Assembly: GCF_900890705.1 (NCBI RefSeq)
Contig: NZ_CAAHFH010000001.1
Span: forward strand, 3,286,001-3,350,000
Source: Pontiella sulfatireligans
GTDB taxonomy: Bacteria > Verrucomicrobiota > Kiritimatiellia > Kiritimatiellales > Pontiellaceae
Direction of reading: 5' to 3'
DNA length: 64,000 nucleotides
This document shows, one piece after another, positions 8,485 to 17,954 of this stretch (position 1 is its first letter; every line of letters begins with the position of its first letter). Below the pieces are notes generated by a model. That model was not told where the DNA came from. It searched no databases and worked only from the letters and a program-made list of their open reading frames with translations. The position numbers and the translations under genes were made by a program.

Positions 8485-8617
8485 GCGTATTGCGTATTGC
8501 GTATTGCGTATTGCGTATTGCGTATTGCGTATTGCGTATTGCGTATTGCGTATTGCGTATAAATGGGCGCCAAACTTAAGAAGGAGTCAAGCCATACGTA
8601 GTGCGCAATACGCAATA
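8485..8617. repeat. GCGTATT heptamer tandem array with inverted partner
   Basis: About 10.9 uninterrupted copies of the 7-mer GCGTATT (8485-8560) are followed after about 44 bp by two inverted copies (8605-8617, GCAATACGCAATA), so the whole can fold as a hairpin. It fills the gap between the divergent DUF1643-like and CvpA genes. Related 7-nt-period structures with other sequences occur at 25567 and 54353. Confidence 0.85.
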
Positions 8618-8698
8618 AGATAATAGAAGCTGATTTTAGGCTTTCTGCTCCGCAAATAACAACCTATCTTTCCTCTACTTGAACGAGTGGAGTTTTTT

Positions 8699-9616
8699 AT
8701 GCACATTGTCATCGATATTCTAGCCGTCATCATCCTGCTGTTTTTCTTTCTAGCCGGCTGGCACAAGGGCGTTCTGCTGGCTTCTCTGGGCGTTGTTCGC
8801 GTGGTGCTTTCCTACGGCGCCGCCTATTTTGCCGGACGCCACATCGGCTTCTGGCTGGGCGAAGTCACCCATCGCCCGAGGCTCGTAACCATCCCGGTTG
8901 TGGCCGGCCTCACCTTTGTGATCATCACCTTTGTTTTCCACGTCGTCATGCACGAGATCCGCGAGACCCATAAGGAAAAAGAGCAGGAAAACCACTTTCA
9001 CCTTCCGTGGTACAACTGCCTCGGAGGCGCCGTAATCAACCTTTTCGGCGGCACGCTTTCGCTGGCGCTGCTCTTCTGGCTGGGCGGCGTCTTCATGGTC
9101 GGCGCGGCCGGAACGCCGATCCCCGGTGCTGAAGCATCGCACTTTGGCCGGTTTGTCGAACGTACGGTCTACGAAACCACCTACCGCATAATTCCAAAGC
9201 ATGGCAACGCGTCGCAGGTCGCGGCCATCGCCCGCACCGTCAGCGACCCCGCCCAAGGACTCGAACATGTGGAAAATGTTCTGGCCGCCGATTCCGTGCA
9301 GGCCCTGCTGGCCGACTGGAAACCCCTGGCCGAGGATCTGATGAGCGGCGATCCCGCCCGCATCGAACAAAACGCCGCCATGCAGCAACTGTTCAACGAC
9401 CGCGCAACACTCGACGAGCTCAGTGCGCTCGGCGTGCTCTCGGAGCGCGAACGCAAATCCGCCTTATGCGAAAAACTCTCCCGCTTCGGCCGCAACGAGG
9501 CCATCCAGGCCAGCATGGAAAATCTAAGGGCCAAAGACCTGTTCGGCACCAACAAGATCACTCTCATCCTCCGCGACCCCGACTTCGACGTCATTGTCGG
9601 CGAAGTGCTCAAGTAG
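8699..9616 (+). CDS. CvpA-like membrane protein
   Basis: 305 residues. Four hydrophobic segments lie in the first 150 residues (IVIDILAVIILLFFFLAGWHKGVLLASLGVVRVVLSYGAAYF and later FVIITFVFHVVMH, INLFGGTLSLALLFWLGG), in the layout of CvpA/colicin V production proteins, whose role is poorly defined. The C-terminal half is soluble and helical, longer than in standard CvpA (about 160-180 aa). The ATG at 8699 is preferred over GTG 8687 because TGGAG lies 6 nt upstream. Confidence 0.75.
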   Translation: MHIVIDILAVIILLFFFLAGWHKGVLLASLGVVRVVLSYGAAYFAGRHIGFWLGEVTHRPRLVTIPVVAGLTFVIITFVFHVVMHEIRETHKEKEQENHFHLPWYNCLGGAVINLFGGTLSLALLFWLGGVFMVGAAGTPIPGAEASHFGRFVERTVYETTYRIIPKHGNASQVAAIARTVSDPAQGLEHVENVLAADSVQALLADWKPLAEDLMSGDPARIEQNAAMQQLFNDRATLDELSALGVLSERERKSALCEKLSRFGRNEAIQASMENLRAKDLFGTNKITLILRDPDFDVIVGEVLK

Positions 9617-9705
9617 GCCTCCGGTTGGCATCTGCGGTTGACCTGCAAGCCTGCAGGCTATAACTTCGAACAAGTTTAAGCTATTGCAACCCCAAGGAGA
9701 TTGCC

Positions 9706-10308
9706 ATGAAAAGAAGTCAGCTGCTGTTCACCGTCGCCCTCGTTTCCGTTGTTGCGCTGAGCGGGTGCAAAACCAAGGTCAAGCGCGTCGCCGTCGATGA
9801 GCAGATCGATCTTTCCGGGCGCTGGAACGACACCGATTCCCAACTGGTTTCCGCCGAGATGATCGCCGACATCTCCACCCGCCCATGGGTGGAGGAGTAC
9901 ACCGCCAAGAACGGAAAAAAACCCGTTGTGATTGTCGGAACCATCCGCAACAAAAGCTCCGAGCATATTGAAACCGAAACCTTTTCCAAAGACCTTGAGC
10001 GCGAGCTCGTCAACAACGGCCGCGTGACCTTCGTAGCCAGCAACATCGAGCGAGGCGAATTGCGCGACGAGCGCAAGCAGCAGCAGATGTGGTCCACCGA
10101 AGAAACGCAAAAGCGCCTGGCGGCTGAAACCGGCGCCGACTACATGCTGCAAGGCGGCATCAAAACCATCATCGACAAGGAAGGCAAGGAGCAGGTCAAG
10201 TTCTACCAAGTCGATATGGAGCTGATCCATCTCGAATCCAACGAGAAGGTTTGGATGGGCGACAAGAAAATCAAAAAATACGTCAAGACCCCCCGCCGGA
10301 AGTGGTAG
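9706..10308 (+). CDS. lpoB: LpoB-like penicillin-binding-protein activator lipoprotein
   Basis: 200 residues with a clear lipobox (VVALSGC, Cys21). The signature DLSGRWNDTDSQLVSAEMIADI and the GADYMLQGGI block are typical of LpoB, the outer-membrane lipoprotein that activates the bifunctional peptidoglycan synthase PBP1b in enterobacteria. Outside that group the partner is unproven. AAGGAG precedes the ATG. It heads a run of three lipoprotein genes with 69-bp and 12-bp gaps, an arrangement seen for LpoB/COG3014/LPP20 sets elsewhere. Confidence 0.85.
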   Translation: MKRSQLLFTVALVSVVALSGCKTKVKRVAVDEQIDLSGRWNDTDSQLVSAEMIADISTRPWVEEYTAKNGKKPVVIVGTIRNKSSEHIETETFSKDLERELVNNGRVTFVASNIERGELRDERKQQQMWSTEETQKRLAAETGADYMLQGGIKTIIDKEGKEQVKFYQVDMELIHLESNEKVWMGDKKIKKYVKTPRRKW

Positions 10309-10377
10309 GCGCCCCGCCCCAGGCAAACTGGCTCCCTCATTCGAGGGGCCTGCGCCTGAGACGTATGCATAAACACC

Positions 10378-11787
10378 ATGATGCAGCCCAAGTACAATCC
10401 GGTCCATATCCTTCTGTTCAGCGCCCTTCTTTTTCTGACGGGCTGCGCGAGCCTGCGCACGGACAAGCGCCAATATGCGGGAGTCGACAACATGCTGGCC
10501 AAGGGCGACTACGCCAAGGCCATCCAGCAAATCGAAGCCGTCAAGGAAAAGGCCTATACGTTCAAGGACCGCGCCGTCTACTACCTCGACATCGGCATGC
10601 TCCACCACTGGAGCGGCGACTATGAAAAAAGCAATGAAGCCCTCGAAGAGGCCGAACGGGCGATCGAGGAAAACTTCACCAAAAGCATAAGCCGCTCCGC
10701 CTCGTCGATGCTCATGAACGACAACATTCTGGCCTACGCCGGCGAGGACTACGAAGACATCTACCTCAACGCCTTCAAGGCGCTCAACTATCTGGCCCTC
10801 GGCCAAAACGACGCCGCCTTCGTCGAGGTCAGGCGCATCAACAACAAGGTCGCCCTGCTCGAAAGCAAATACGCCAAAGTGGCGGACAAGCTGAACGAGG
10901 CCGAAGAAACCCAGGAAACCTTTGCGCCGAGCAAAAGCCGGTTCCAGGATTCCGCCCTCGGCCGCTACCTCAGCCTGCTGCTCTACCGCAACGAGAACAA
11001 ATGGGACGACGTCCGCATCGATCTGGAGAAAATCGCCCGGGGCTGGAAGCTTCAGCCCGAAATCTATCCTTTTGCCAAGCCCTCCTTTTCCGATGAAAAG
11101 GAGCGCCTACGTCCGCCCAAAGCGCGTCTCAACGTGATGGCCTTCAGCGGGCAGGCCCCCGACAAAAAAGCGCGCACCTTCTACATCCACACCGAAGAAG
11201 GAATCATTGTTCTCGCCGGCTCGTCCGAGAACTATCTCGGCAAGCAAAACCTCTCCGGCCTTAATGTCATTCCATGGCCCGGCATCAACGAAGGCTACCA
11301 CTTCAAGCTCCAACTTCCCTACATGGAAAAGCGCCCGTCAAAAGCCGGGCGCATCGAAGTCGCGGTCAACGGACGGCCAGCGGAAAAGCTCGAGTCGCTG
11401 GAAAGCCTCGAAAACGCCGCCGTCGAAACCTTCAGCATCCAAATGCCGCTCATCTACCTTAAAACCATCACCCGTGCAGTTCTCAAAGGATTGGCCTCCG
11501 AAAAGGCCAAGCAAGACATGACGGCGAACATGGACAGCGGCATGGCCTTCTTCACCCGCATCGCCGCCGATCTGCTGATCGACACCACGGAAAACGCCGA
11601 TCTGCGGGTGTCGCGCTTTTTCCCGGCCGAGGCCGCCATCCGCGAAATCCACCTCGACGAAGGCGTCTACGACATTACCGTCAATTACTACAGCACAAGC
11701 GGTTCCCTGCTGTACTCCGACAAAAGAACGGGCGTAAGCGTTGTCGCCGACCACTTGAATGTGCTTGAATCCGCGTACTTGAATTGA
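10378..11787 (+). CDS. COG3014-like lipoprotein with TPR-like N-terminus
   Basis: 469 residues with lipobox LFLTGC (Cys22). Residues about 30-230 are helical and TPR-like (NMLAKGDYAKAIQQIE; YYLDIGMLHHWSGDYEKSNEALEEAERAI). The rest is mixed alpha/beta, ending in a beta domain (REIHLDEGVYDITVNYYS). The pattern matches uncharacterised COG3014 lipoproteins, which commonly sit between LpoB- and LPP20-like genes, suggesting a role in outer-membrane or peptidoglycan assembly. Tandem ATG codons make the exact start uncertain by one residue. Confidence 0.75.
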   Translation: MMQPKYNPVHILLFSALLFLTGCASLRTDKRQYAGVDNMLAKGDYAKAIQQIEAVKEKAYTFKDRAVYYLDIGMLHHWSGDYEKSNEALEEAERAIEENFTKSISRSASSMLMNDNILAYAGEDYEDIYLNAFKALNYLALGQNDAAFVEVRRINNKVALLESKYAKVADKLNEAEETQETFAPSKSRFQDSALGRYLSLLLYRNENKWDDVRIDLEKIARGWKLQPEIYPFAKPSFSDEKERLRPPKARLNVMAFSGQAPDKKARTFYIHTEEGIIVLAGSSENYLGKQNLSGLNVIPWPGINEGYHFKLQLPYMEKRPSKAGRIEVAVNGRPAEKLESLESLENAAVETFSIQMPLIYLKTITRAVLKGLASEKAKQDMTANMDSGMAFFTRIAADLLIDTTENADLRVSRFFPAEAAIREIHLDEGVYDITVNYYSTSGSLLYSDKRTGVSVVADHLNVLESAYLN

Positions 11788-11799
11788 GGGGCTGGACGA

Positions 11800-12819
11800 A
11801 TGGATGAATGGAAGCTTGGATTATTGATTCTGCTGGCCCCAATGTTGATCACGGGCTGCAAAACCCTGACCGGTGGAGAGCCCGACTGGATGGCGAACCC
11901 GAAAGCGGTCTACCCTGAAGCCCAATACCTCGTGGCCGTCGGCGAAGGCGACACGCGCCATGCCGCCGAAAACGCGGCGGACGCCAACCTCTCGCGCATC
12001 TTTGAAGCAAACATTCACTCCGATGAACGCCTCCTCGACCAATCCCGCGAATCCGGCGGCGCCTTCGAACGCACCACCGACTTTACCGCCGACATCAACA
12101 TTCTCTCCTCTCAAACGCTGCACAACATACAACACGCCGAATCTTGGCGCGACGAACGCGCCCGCGTCCACGCCGTCGCCTACCTCGACCGCCGCGAAAC
12201 CGCCGCCATCTACCGCGGCATGATCGACGAAAAGAATGCGCGCGTCCATTTTCTGATGGCCCAGGCGGAGCAGAGCGCCAGCCTGCTGAAAAAATATGCC
12301 GCCCTGCGCGCCGCCGGCCGGCATGCGGCCGAAAGCAAGCTGCTGCTCAGCCAGCTCAAAGTCATCCACCCCCCATCCGTCCCCGGCTCCACTCCAGGCT
12401 ATTCTAAAAACAACCTCCGAAAAGCCCTGGCCGATACTGCCAAGCAGATCCGTGTGCAGATTCAGATCGCCGGCGACGACGAAAAGCGAATAACCTCCTG
12501 CCTAGAGGAACTGATCACACGCTACGGCTTCGTGGCCGGCCAGCCCGGAGTGCTCGCGGTCGATGGACGCATTGTCGTCACCGATACCGGCCAACGCACG
12601 CACGACCTCGTCTTCGTCCGCTACGAGCTGGCGGCACAGGTAAAGGATGCCGACGGCACCGTGCTGGCCTCCATTAATGAAAAAGGCCGCGAAGGCCACG
12701 TTTCAGTCGAGGCGGCGCGCATCCGCTCTTTCCGCACGCTTGAAAACGCGATCGAATCCCGCGTTGCGCTTCGCTTGGACACCTACTTCAACTCGCTCGT
12801 CGACGAATCTGCGCAGTAG
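11800..12819 (+). CDS. LPP20-family lipoprotein
   Basis: 339 residues with lipobox MLITGC (Cys20). The conserved part PDWMANPKAVYPEAQYLVAVGEGDTRHAAENAADANLSRIF is the LPP20 domain named after the Helicobacter lipoprotein; its function is unknown. A C-terminal domain (residues about 225-335) has alternating beta strands and helices. GAGG upstream supports the ATG at 11800. It is the last of the three-lipoprotein operon. Confidence 0.8.
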   Translation: MDEWKLGLLILLAPMLITGCKTLTGGEPDWMANPKAVYPEAQYLVAVGEGDTRHAAENAADANLSRIFEANIHSDERLLDQSRESGGAFERTTDFTADINILSSQTLHNIQHAESWRDERARVHAVAYLDRRETAAIYRGMIDEKNARVHFLMAQAEQSASLLKKYAALRAAGRHAAESKLLLSQLKVIHPPSVPGSTPGYSKNNLRKALADTAKQIRVQIQIAGDDEKRITSCLEELITRYGFVAGQPGVLAVDGRIVVTDTGQRTHDLVFVRYELAAQVKDADGTVLASINEKGREGHVSVEAARIRSFRTLENAIESRVALRLDTYFNSLVDESAQ

Positions 12820-12919
12820 AATTCCCCGCGCCGGCAAAAAAGTCCTCCTCCCCAATAATATATTTCGTGCCTCCCCGTTATACTGGCGTACAGGGGATCA
12901 ACCGACAGGAGGCACCACA

Positions 12920-13900
12920 ATGAATGCTCGAATCAAAACCGCCGCGGTCTTAACCGCAATCGTATCCGGAGCCGTCGCCGTAAGCGCACAGCCGCCGGAA
13001 CAGCAGCAGCGCCAGCGCCAAGGAAAAGGACAGACCTGCCCCGCCTGCGGCGCACCCGTCATGCAGCAACGCCAGAACCAAAAGGGATCTGCAGGAAATG
13101 CCCAGCAGTTCCGGCGTGGAGGAAACCAGGCCCAAGGCCGGCAGCAGTTCCAGCGTGGACAGCAACAAGGCCAACCCACCCCGCAACAGATCCAGCAGTT
13201 CCAGCAGAAGCGCCAGCAACGGCTCCAAGGCACCCAAGGACAGGGGCAACAGCAGTATCAACGCAGCCCGCAGCAAGGCCAACCCACCCCGCAACAGATC
13301 CAGCAGTTCCAGCAGAAGCGCCAGCAACGGCTCCAAGGCGCCCAAGGACAGAGACAGCAGCAGTATCAACGCGGCCCGCAGCAAGGCCAACCCTCCCCGC
13401 AACAGATCCAGCAGTTCCAGCAGAAGCGCCAGCAACGGCTCCAAGGCGCCCAAGGACAGAGACAGCAGCAGTTTCAGCGCGGTCCGCAGCAAGGCCAACC
13501 CTCCCCGCAACAGATCCAGCAGTTCCAGCAGAAGCGCCAGCAACGGCTCCAGGGCGCCCAAGGACAGAGACAGCAGCAGTATCAACGCGGCCCGCAGCAA
13601 GGCCAACCCTCCCCGCAACAGATCCAGCAGTTCCAGCAGAAGCGCCAGCAACGGCTCCAAGGCGCCCAAGGACAGAGACAGCAGCAGTTTCAGCGCGGTC
13701 CGCAGCAAGGCCAGCGCCAATTGACGACGCAACAGCGGCAACGGATTCTGAAGCGCTTTGACCTCGATGGCGACGGTCGCTTGTCCGACGAGGAAAAGGC
13801 CACCCTCAAAGAACAAATGAAGCAGCGAAGCCAAGAAGGTAACGCCAAAAAAAACCGCAAGCAGCGTCCGCAACCAAAACCTGAAGCAACAGACGAATAA
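12920..13900 (+). CDS. Secreted Gln-rich repeat protein with C-terminal EF-hand
   Basis: 326 residues. A signal peptide (ending ...VAVSA) is followed by a CPACG pair that could bind metal, then five full 36-residue repeats plus a partial sixth. Each repeat is built of Q, R, G, P (for example QQIQQFQQKRQQRLQG). Near the end is one canonical EF-hand loop, DLDGDGRLSDEE at residues 281-292, with a Lys-rich tail. AGGAGG sits 6 nt before the ATG. It has its own terminator. Likely a secreted, intrinsically disordered, calcium-binding protein; function unknown. It lacks the five-site promoter motif described for the 28-50 kb EF-hand genes. Confidence 0.8.
   Translation: MNARIKTAAVLTAIVSGAVAVSAQPPEQQQRQRQGKGQTCPACGAPVMQQRQNQKGSAGNAQQFRRGGNQAQGRQQFQRGQQQGQPTPQQIQQFQQKRQQRLQGTQGQGQQQYQRSPQQGQPTPQQIQQFQQKRQQRLQGAQGQRQQQYQRGPQQGQPSPQQIQQFQQKRQQRLQGAQGQRQQQFQRGPQQGQPSPQQIQQFQQKRQQRLQGAQGQRQQQYQRGPQQGQPSPQQIQQFQQKRQQRLQGAQGQRQQQFQRGPQQGQRQLTTQQRQRILKRFDLDGDGRLSDEEKATLKEQMKQRSQEGNAKKNRKQRPQPKPEATDE
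13139..13714 (+). repeat. 108-bp in-frame tandem repeats
   Basis: Five 108-bp units (start points 13139, 13247, 13355, 13463, 13571) and a 36-bp partial copy encode the 36-residue repeats. Units 3 to 5 are almost identical in DNA, so recent unequal crossing-over is likely. The antisense strand is open as a Leu-rich frame only because of this periodicity. Confidence 0.9.
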
Positions 13901-13923
13901 CCCCAACTCAAAACGTACCATCG

Positions 13924-13966
13924 GCGGCGCAAGGAATCTCCCCCCTCTTTTCCTTGCGCCGCTTTT
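13924..13966 (+). terminator. Rho-independent terminator after the Gln-rich gene
   Basis: A perfect 13-bp stem (13924-13936 GCGGCGCAAGGAA with 13950-13962) and a 13-nt loop are followed by TTTT, 23 bp after the stop codon at 13900. Confidence 0.88.
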
Positions 13967-14033
13967 CTCTGGCACCACCCAGGCAAATCAAAACTCGATT
14001 CAAGAATTTTGATTATTCTGTCCACTATCGAGG

Positions 14034-14130
14034 ACCATAGTCGTTTTATACTTTGAGAAACTTTACTGGTTTCTTCTTCCTATGGTGGCGCAGGGCACAT
14101 ACCCCTCTAGCTCTGCGCCACCACCTTTTT
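14034..14130 (+). promoter_or_regulatory. Structured leader with intrinsic terminator upstream of metH
   Basis: ACCATAG (14034-14040) can pair with CTATGGT (14080-14086), enclosing a GAAAC/GTTTC hairpin (14057-14061, 14069-14073). The last three bases of CTATGGT are also the first three of a 10-bp terminator stem (14084-14093 GGTGGCGCAG with 14113-14122), followed by TTTTT at 14126-14130. The shared bases allow mutually exclusive folds, as in attenuators and riboswitches. No match to cobalamin or SAM riboswitch cores was recognised. It could instead be a short stand-alone RNA. The rest of 13967-14252 shows no gene. Confidence 0.5.
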
Positions 14131-14198
14131 CTCTTCCAACCCTCTGAAAAACCGCTAAAACTCCTTTGCTTTAACCAATGCAATTATTTTATATTGCA

Positions 14199-14218
14199 AT
14201 ATCCGGATAAACGGATAT
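14199..14218. promoter_or_regulatory. Palindrome upstream of metH, possible operator
   Basis: ATATCCG and CGGATAT form a perfect 7-bp inverted repeat with a 6-nt spacer, 34 bp before the metH start. A second inverted repeat (TGCAAT/ATTGCA) lies just upstream. ArsR-type regulators such as SahR control methionine-cycle genes in Proteobacteria; whether this site is of that type is a guess from location. Confidence 0.4.
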
Positions 14219-14252
14219 ATACCTTCCAGCCTTTGAAAACAAGAGGGATAGA

Positions 14253-17200
14253 ATGAGCGAAAAAAAACAATTTGGGAACTACACCTCGGAAAGCGGCAAC
14301 CGCTTTGCCGGCCTGCTTTCACAACAAGTACTGATTCTGGACGGCGCCATGGGCACCATGATTCAGAAGCATAAGCTCGAGGAGGCCGATTTCCGCGGCG
14401 AACGCTTCGCCGCCCACCCTTCCGACCTCAAGGGCAACAACGACCTGCTTACCCTCACCAAGCCGAAGGTGATCGAAGATATCCACGTGGCCTTCCTCGA
14501 AGCCGGCGCGGACATCATCGAAACCAACACCTTCAGTTGCACCACCACCTCGCAGGCCGACTATGGGCTCGAATCGCTCGTCCGCGAGCTGAACATTGAA
14601 GGGGCCAAGCTGGCCCGCCAGGCCCTTGACCGCGTATTGGCAAACGATCCGGCGCGCACGCTGTTTGTGGCCGGCTCCATCGGCCCCACGAACCGCACCG
14701 CCTCCATTTCGCCGGACGTCAACGACCCCGGCTACCGCGCCGTCACCTTCGACGACCTCGTCGCGTCCTACTCCGAACAGACCGAAGCGCTCATCGAAGG
14801 CGGCGTCGACGTCCTGCTCGTTGAAACCATTTTCGACACCCTCAACGCCAAGGCGGCTTTGTTTGCCATCGAGGAAGTATTCGAGAAGACCGGCCAACGC
14901 CTGCCCGTGATGGTTTCGGTAACGATCACCGACAAATCCGGACGCACGCTTTCCGGCCAGACGCCCGCCGCGTTTTGGTACAGCATCGAGCACGCAAAGC
15001 CGATTTCCGTCGGCATCAACTGCGCGCTCGGCGCCGAAGACATGCGCCCCTATCTCGAAGAACTGGGCAAAGTGGCCCCCTGCTACATCAGCATCTACGC
15101 CAACGCCGGCCTGCCCAACGCCTTTGGCGGCTACGACGACACGCCGGAAGACATGGGCAAAATCTACGACAACTTTGCCCAGCACGGCCTCGCCAACATT
15201 TGGGGCGGATGCTGCGGCACCACGCCCGACCACATCCTCGCCATGGCCGAAGTCGTTAAAAAGCATCCGCCGCACGTGCCTCCGCAGCCCGATGCCTACC
15301 CGCACTTCAGCGGGCTTGAGCCGCTGCGCATCACGCCGGAAATGAACCTCGTCATGGTCGGCGAACGCTCCAACATTACCGGCTCGCCCAAATTTGCCCG
15401 CCTCATCCGCGAGGGCGATCTCGAAGCCGCGCTGCAGATTGCCCGCCACCAAGTCGAAACCGGCGCCAATATGGTTGACATCAATATGGACGAAGGCCTG
15501 ATCGACTCCGAAGCCATGATGGTCAAGTTCCTGAACCTCGTAGCCTCCGAGCCGGACATCTCGAAAGTGCCGATCATGATCGACTCCTCTAAATGGGAGG
15601 TCATCGAAGCCGGACTAAAATGCGTACAGGGCAAGGCCATTGTCAACTCGATCAGCATGAAGGAAGGCGAAGACGCTTTCCGCGAGCATGCCCGCAAGAT
15701 CCAGCGCTACGGCGCCGGCATGGTTGTTATGGCCTTCGACGAGCAGGGCCAGGCCGACACCACCGAACGCCGCATTGAAATCTGCACCCGCGCCTACAAC
15801 ATTCTCGTTGGCGAGCTTGGCATCGATCCGACCGACATTATTTTCGACCCCAACGTGTTCCCCATCGGCACCGGCATGGAAGAGCACCGCATCAACGCCG
15901 TCTCGTTCTTCGAAGCCACAAAAGTCATCCGCGAAACGCTGCCTGGCGTATCGGTCAGCGGCGGCATCAGCAACGTCTCGTTCTCGTTCCGAGGCAACAA
16001 CCGCGTCCGCGAAGCCATCCACGCCGCGTTCCTCTACCACGGCATGGAGGCCGGCCTGAACATGGGCATCGTCAACCCCGGCATGCTCGAGGTCTACGAC
16101 GAGGTTCCCGCCGATCTGATGAAAGCGGTCGAAGACGTGGTGCTCAACCGCACCGACGACGCCACGGAATGCCTGATCGAGTTCGCCGAACGCATTAAAG
16201 CCGAAGGTGGCGACGCCAAGAAAGAGGCCGAAACCAAAGAATGGCGCAACGGCTCGGTTGAGGAGCGGTTGTCGCATGCATTGGTCAAGGGCATCGTCGA
16301 CCACATTGATGTAGACGTCGAAGAGGCGCGGCAAAAGTATGCCCGGCCGCTCAACGTGATTGAAGGCCCGCTGATGGCCGGCATGGGTATTGTTGGCGAT
16401 CTGTTCGGCTCCGGAAAAATGTTCCTGCCGCAGGTTGTGAAGAGCGCGCGCGTCATGAAAAAGGCCGTCGCCTACCTGCTCCCGTTCATGGACGCGGAAA
16501 AGGGCGAAGGAGAGTCTTCCAGCGCCGGAAAAATCCTGATGGCCACGGTGAAAGGCGATGTCCACGACATCGGCAAGAACATTGTCGGCGTCGTGCTCGC
16601 CTGCAACAACTACGAGGTGAAGGACATCGGCGTCATGGTTCCATGGCAGACAATTCTTCAGGAAGCCAAAGACTGGGGCGCGGACATTATCGGCCTGTCC
16701 GGCCTGATCACGCCGTCGCTCGACGAAATGGTGCACGTGGCCAAAGAGATGGAGCGGGAAGGCATGAAAACTCCGTTGCTCATCGGCGGCGCAACGACCA
16801 GCAAGAAACATACGGCCGTAAAGATCGAGCCCGAATACGGCTCCCCCGCCGTCCACGTTCTCGATGCCTCGCGTGCCGTCGGCGTAGTGCAGTCGCTGCT
16901 GAGCCACGACGTGGCCTACCGCCGCGCGCTGAAAATCGAATACAACGCCATCCGCGAAACGCACATCGCTTCGCAGGAAGCCCGCGAATTCCAAACCATG
17001 GAAAAGGCGCGCGCCAATGACTTTGCAACCGACTGGACATCGTACGCACCGCCCAAGCCGTCCTTTACCGGCATACAGGTGGTCGATCAGGTTTGCGCCG
17101 AAGACCTCGTTCCCTACATCGACTGGCTCCCCTTCTTCTGGACCTGGGAACTAGAGGGCAAGCTTCCCGGAATCCTAGAGAAGCCCGAGGCCAAAGCGGT

Positions 17201-17954
17201 CTACGACGACGCGCAGGCGATGCTCAAAAAGATCATCGACGAAAAGCTGTTTTCGTTCAGCGGCGTGCACGGATTTTTCCCAGCCAACCGCGTCGGCGAC
17301 GACATCGAAGTCTACACCGATGAAACCCGCACCGAGGTTAAGACCGTCCTGCACAACCTTCGCCAGCAGATGATCAAAAAGGATGGCACCCCCAACCGCA
17401 GCCTCGCCGACTTCATTGCGCCGAAAGACTCCGGCGTGGCGGACTACATCGGCGGCTTTGCCGTCACCTCCGGCTTCGGCGTCGGTGAGCTGGCGCAGCA
17501 ATACCGCGAAGACCACGACGACTACAACTGCATCCTCGTCCAATGCCTCGGCGACCGGCTGGCCGAAGCCTTCGCAGAATATCTGCACAAAAAGACCCGC
17601 GACGACTGGGGCTTCGGAAAAGAAGAAGACCTGAACTTCGAGGAATTCATCCGCGAAAACTATCGAGGCATCCGCCCGGCGCCCGGCTATCCCGGTTGCC
17701 CCGACCACACGGAAAAGCGCACGCTCTTCCAACTGTTGGAAGCCACCGAAAACACCGGCATCGAACTGACCGAAAGCATGGCGATGAATCCGCCCAGCTC
17801 GGTCTCCGGCCTCTACTTCTCGCACCCCGACTCGCGCTACTTCCCCCTCGGCCGCATCAACCGCGACCAAGTCGAAGACTACGCCGCCCGAAAAGGATGG
17901 ACGGTTGAAGAAGTTGAAAGATGGCTTTCCCCCAACTTAGGATACGACGCATGA
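14253..17954 (+). CDS. metH: Cobalamin-dependent methionine synthase MetH
   Basis: 1233 residues, the full length of the family (about 1227 in E. coli). Domains in order: homocysteine-binding (20-340, zinc cysteines in GGCCGTT near 318), pterin/methyl-THF-binding (350-620, [14 protein letters not shown]), cobalamin-binding cap and Rossmann part (660-900, [11 protein letters not shown] with the cobalt-ligating His) and the SAM-dependent reactivation domain (about 910-1233, [20 protein letters not shown]). It transfers the methyl group of 5-methyl-THF to homocysteine in the cytoplasm. AGAGGGA supports the start. The next gene overlaps it by 4 nt. Confidence 0.97.
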   Translation: MSEKKQFGNYTSESGNRFAGLLSQQVLILDGAMGTMIQKHKLEEADFRGERFAAHPSDLKGNNDLLTLTKPKVIEDIHVAFLEAGADIIETNTFSCTTTSQADYGLESLVRELNIEGAKLARQALDRVLANDPARTLFVAGSIGPTNRTASISPDVNDPGYRAVTFDDLVASYSEQTEALIEGGVDVLLVETIFDTLNAKAALFAIEEVFEKTGQRLPVMVSVTITDKSGRTLSGQTPAAFWYSIEHAKPISVGINCALGAEDMRPYLEELGKVAPCYISIYANAGLPNAFGGYDDTPEDMGKIYDNFAQHGLANIWGGCCGTTPDHILAMAEVVKKHPPHVPPQPDAYPHFSGLEPLRITPEMNLVMVGERSNITGSPKFARLIREGDLEAALQIARHQVETGANMVDINMDEGLIDSEAMMVKFLNLVASEPDISKVPIMIDSSKWEVIEAGLKCVQGKAIVNSISMKEGEDAFREHARKIQRYGAGMVVMAFDEQGQADTTERRIEICTRAYNILVGELGIDPTDIIFDPNVFPIGTGMEEHRINAVSFFEATKVIRETLPGVSVSGGISNVSFSFRGNNRVREAIHAAFLYHGMEAGLNMGIVNPGMLEVYDEVPADLMKAVEDVVLNRTDDATECLIEFAERIKAEGGDAKKEAETKEWRNGSVEERLSHALVKGIVDHIDVDVEEARQKYARPLNVIEGPLMAGMGIVGDLFGSGKMFLPQVVKSARVMKKAVAYLLPFMDAEKGEGESSSAGKILMATVKGDVHDIGKNIVGVVLACNNYEVKDIGVMVPWQTILQEAKDWGADIIGLSGLITPSLDEMVHVAKEMEREGMKTPLLIGGATTSKKHTAVKIEPEYGSPAVHVLDASRAVGVVQSLLSHDVAYRRALKIEYNAIRETHIASQEAREFQTMEKARANDFATDWTSYAPPKPSFTGIQVVDQVCAEDLVPYIDWLPFFWTWELEGKLPGILEKPEAKAVYDDAQAMLKKIIDEKLFSFSGVHGFFPANRVGDDIEVYTDETRTEVKTVLHNLRQQMIKKDGTPNRSLADFIAPKDSGVADYIGGFAVTSGFGVGELAQQYREDHDDYNCILVQCLGDRLAEAFAEYLHKKTRDDWGFGKEEDLNFEEFIRENYRGIRPAPGYPGCPDHTEKRTLFQLLEATENTGIELTESMAMNPPSSVSGLYFSHPDSRYFPLGRINRDQVEDYAARKGWTVEEVERWLSPNLGYDA

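Noticed and set aside
8485..8560. Possible CRISPR or origin iterons (tandem 7-mers)
   Set aside because: There are no spacers between units, and no dnaA, DnaA boxes or replication genes beside it.
9617..9705. Palindromic GCCTGCAGGC segment between the CvpA and LpoB genes
   Set aside because: A short palindrome without a T-run or second copy in the window; not enough to call a terminator or repeat family.
13139..13714. Possible CRISPR array (regular repeats)
   Set aside because: Units are contiguous 108-bp coding repeats without unique spacers; no cas genes.
12950..13978. Leu-rich minus-strand frame of 342 codons
   Set aside because: It is the complement of the CAG-rich 108-bp repeats, which read as Leu codons on the other strand; no start signal or family.
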